A stretch of DNA of 5,905 nucleotides from a bacterium (GTDB lineage: Bacteria > Babelota > Babeliae > Babelales > Vermiphilaceae): positions 1-5,905 of the forward strand of contig JAKAUA010000056.1 in the NCBI GenBank assembly GCA_021827875.1, read 5' to 3'. The notes below the pieces were generated by a model. It was not told the DNA's origin and searched no databases. It was given only the letters and a program-made list of their open reading frames with translations. This document shows positions 5,326-5,905 of the stretch, one piece after another. Each line of letters starts with the position of its first letter. Position 1 is the stretch's first letter. The position numbers and the translations under genes were made by a program.

Positions 5326-5905
5326 GTGAAACAGGTACAAAAACTATTATGTATTTTATCGTTTGTTGCTCCATGCTCATATGCAGATCCAGTGGTAGTA
5401 ACCATTGATACCATAGTTAAAAAAATTGATGATAGTAACGCATGTCGTTTGTTTGGTGCGCTTGATAATGCATGTTTGTGTTGTATTGTTAAAAACAGTG
5501 CGGAATTAAAAAAGGGAAAAAACCCTCAAGAGATTTTTCAAAAGTGCATAGATCTTGGTTTATGCACTGAAAGTGGTATTGATCAGCTCATCAAGCAGGG
5601 GCTCGGCGACAAATATTCATACACATATTTTAAGTCAAACAAAGATCAAGCAGCCGAAGACAGACTCAAGCAGTACCTTCTTTCACTTGCTGACAAATCA
5701 TTAGTAATAAAAGATATTGCAACTGACACTATTGCGCTTGATCAGCATGGGCATTTTACCCCGGAATCTCTCTCACAATTTCTCTCAAAGGCCTTTAGCG
5801 AAGGTAAGTTGTCAGACCCGGCATTTAAAGAAACAACCTGTTTACAATCCAAAGGTTTATTTGAAGAAAAGGGTGGCAATACGCTGCAATTATTTGTAGT
5901 GAAGT
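5326..5905 (+). CDS. Secreted cysteine-rich protein, unknown function (3' end outside window)
   Basis: I do not recognise this protein. The start is GTG at 5326, with GAAAGGT (5313-5319) about 7 bases upstream; no in-frame ATG precedes it and the ATG at 5321 is in another frame that stops after two codons. 193 residues are visible and the frame is still open at the window end. Residues 1-20 form a signal peptide (core LLCILSFVAPCSYA, cleavage after SYA). The visible mature part has seven cysteines at 40, 50, 52, 53, 74, 80 and 172, with a CLCC cluster (50-53). This suggests disulfides or metal binding outside the cytosol. The segment 105-170 is mixed charged and likely helical. Most other secreted proteins here are nearly cysteine-free, so this one stands apart. 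Confidence 0.8.
   Translation, partial: MKQVQKLLCILSFVAPCSYADPVVVTIDTIVKKIDDSNACRLFGALDNACLCCIVKNSAELKKGKNPQEIFQKCIDLGLCTESGIDQLIKQGLGDKYSYTYFKSNKDQAAEDRLKQYLLSLADKSLVIKDIATDTIALDQHGHFTPESLSQFLSKAFSEGKLSDPAFKETTCLQSKGLFEEKGGNTLQLFVVK

Noticed and set aside
5717..5899. Plus-strand 60-residue frame inside the cysteine-rich gene
   Set aside because: It overlaps the longer frame that has a start signal and a signal peptide; a shadow in another reading frame.
1..5905. Undescribed defence system, CRISPR array, tRNA or rRNA
   Set aside because: No spaced direct repeats, cloverleaf-like segments or linked nuclease/effector genes were seen; the lone ATPase has no partner gene in the window.

Overview
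The window is an AT-rich bacterial chromosomal segment with eight largely intact or truncated protein genes, plus the tail of an insertion sequence at the left edge. Many genes encode short proteins with Sec-type signal peptides and no family I recognise. This mix of many small secreted orphans, few metabolic genes and an IS30 remnant resembles genomes of host-associated, reduced bacteria such as Candidatus Dependentiae (TM6). That placement is an impression from gene style only; no marker gene here fixes the taxonomy.

Left edge (1-787): the last 35 codons of an IS30-family transposase run directly into an AAA/ABC-type ATPase frame. The ATPase keeps its Walker A, signature-like, Walker B and H-loop motifs. 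It has lost the first 20 to 25 residues expected for its family, so the IS end appears to have cut off its 5' end.

Middle left (788-2388): two plus-strand genes for secreted proteins of unknown function (900-1451 and 1565-1996) each have a recognisable promoter and ribosome binding site. The second has a predicted beta-alpha-beta-beta-alpha-beta pattern resembling a SPOR or ferredoxin-like fold. A 15-bp perfect hairpin with T-tracts on both strands (2021-2058) ends this gene and the convergent minus-strand gene for a small Lys-rich exported or lipid-anchored protein.

Middle (2496-4758): a minus-strand gene for the ribosome-rescue peptidyl-tRNA hydrolase ArfB (GGQ motif and basic tail) diverges from a two-gene plus-strand unit. 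The first gene of that unit is a D-amino-acid-oxidase-like flavoprotein whose domain order is circularly permuted: the motif block normally at the C-terminus lies before the FAD-binding Rossmann motif. It is followed 29 bp later by a secreted orphan protein, and the unit ends at a strong 16-bp hairpin terminator.

Right (4782-5905): a minus-strand four-helix membrane protein resembling the DoxX superfamily diverges from a GTG-started, cysteine-rich secreted protein that runs off the window. I see no tRNA, rRNA, CRISPR array or defence system. The most notable item is the permuted oxidoreductase, followed by the IS30-truncated ATPase.
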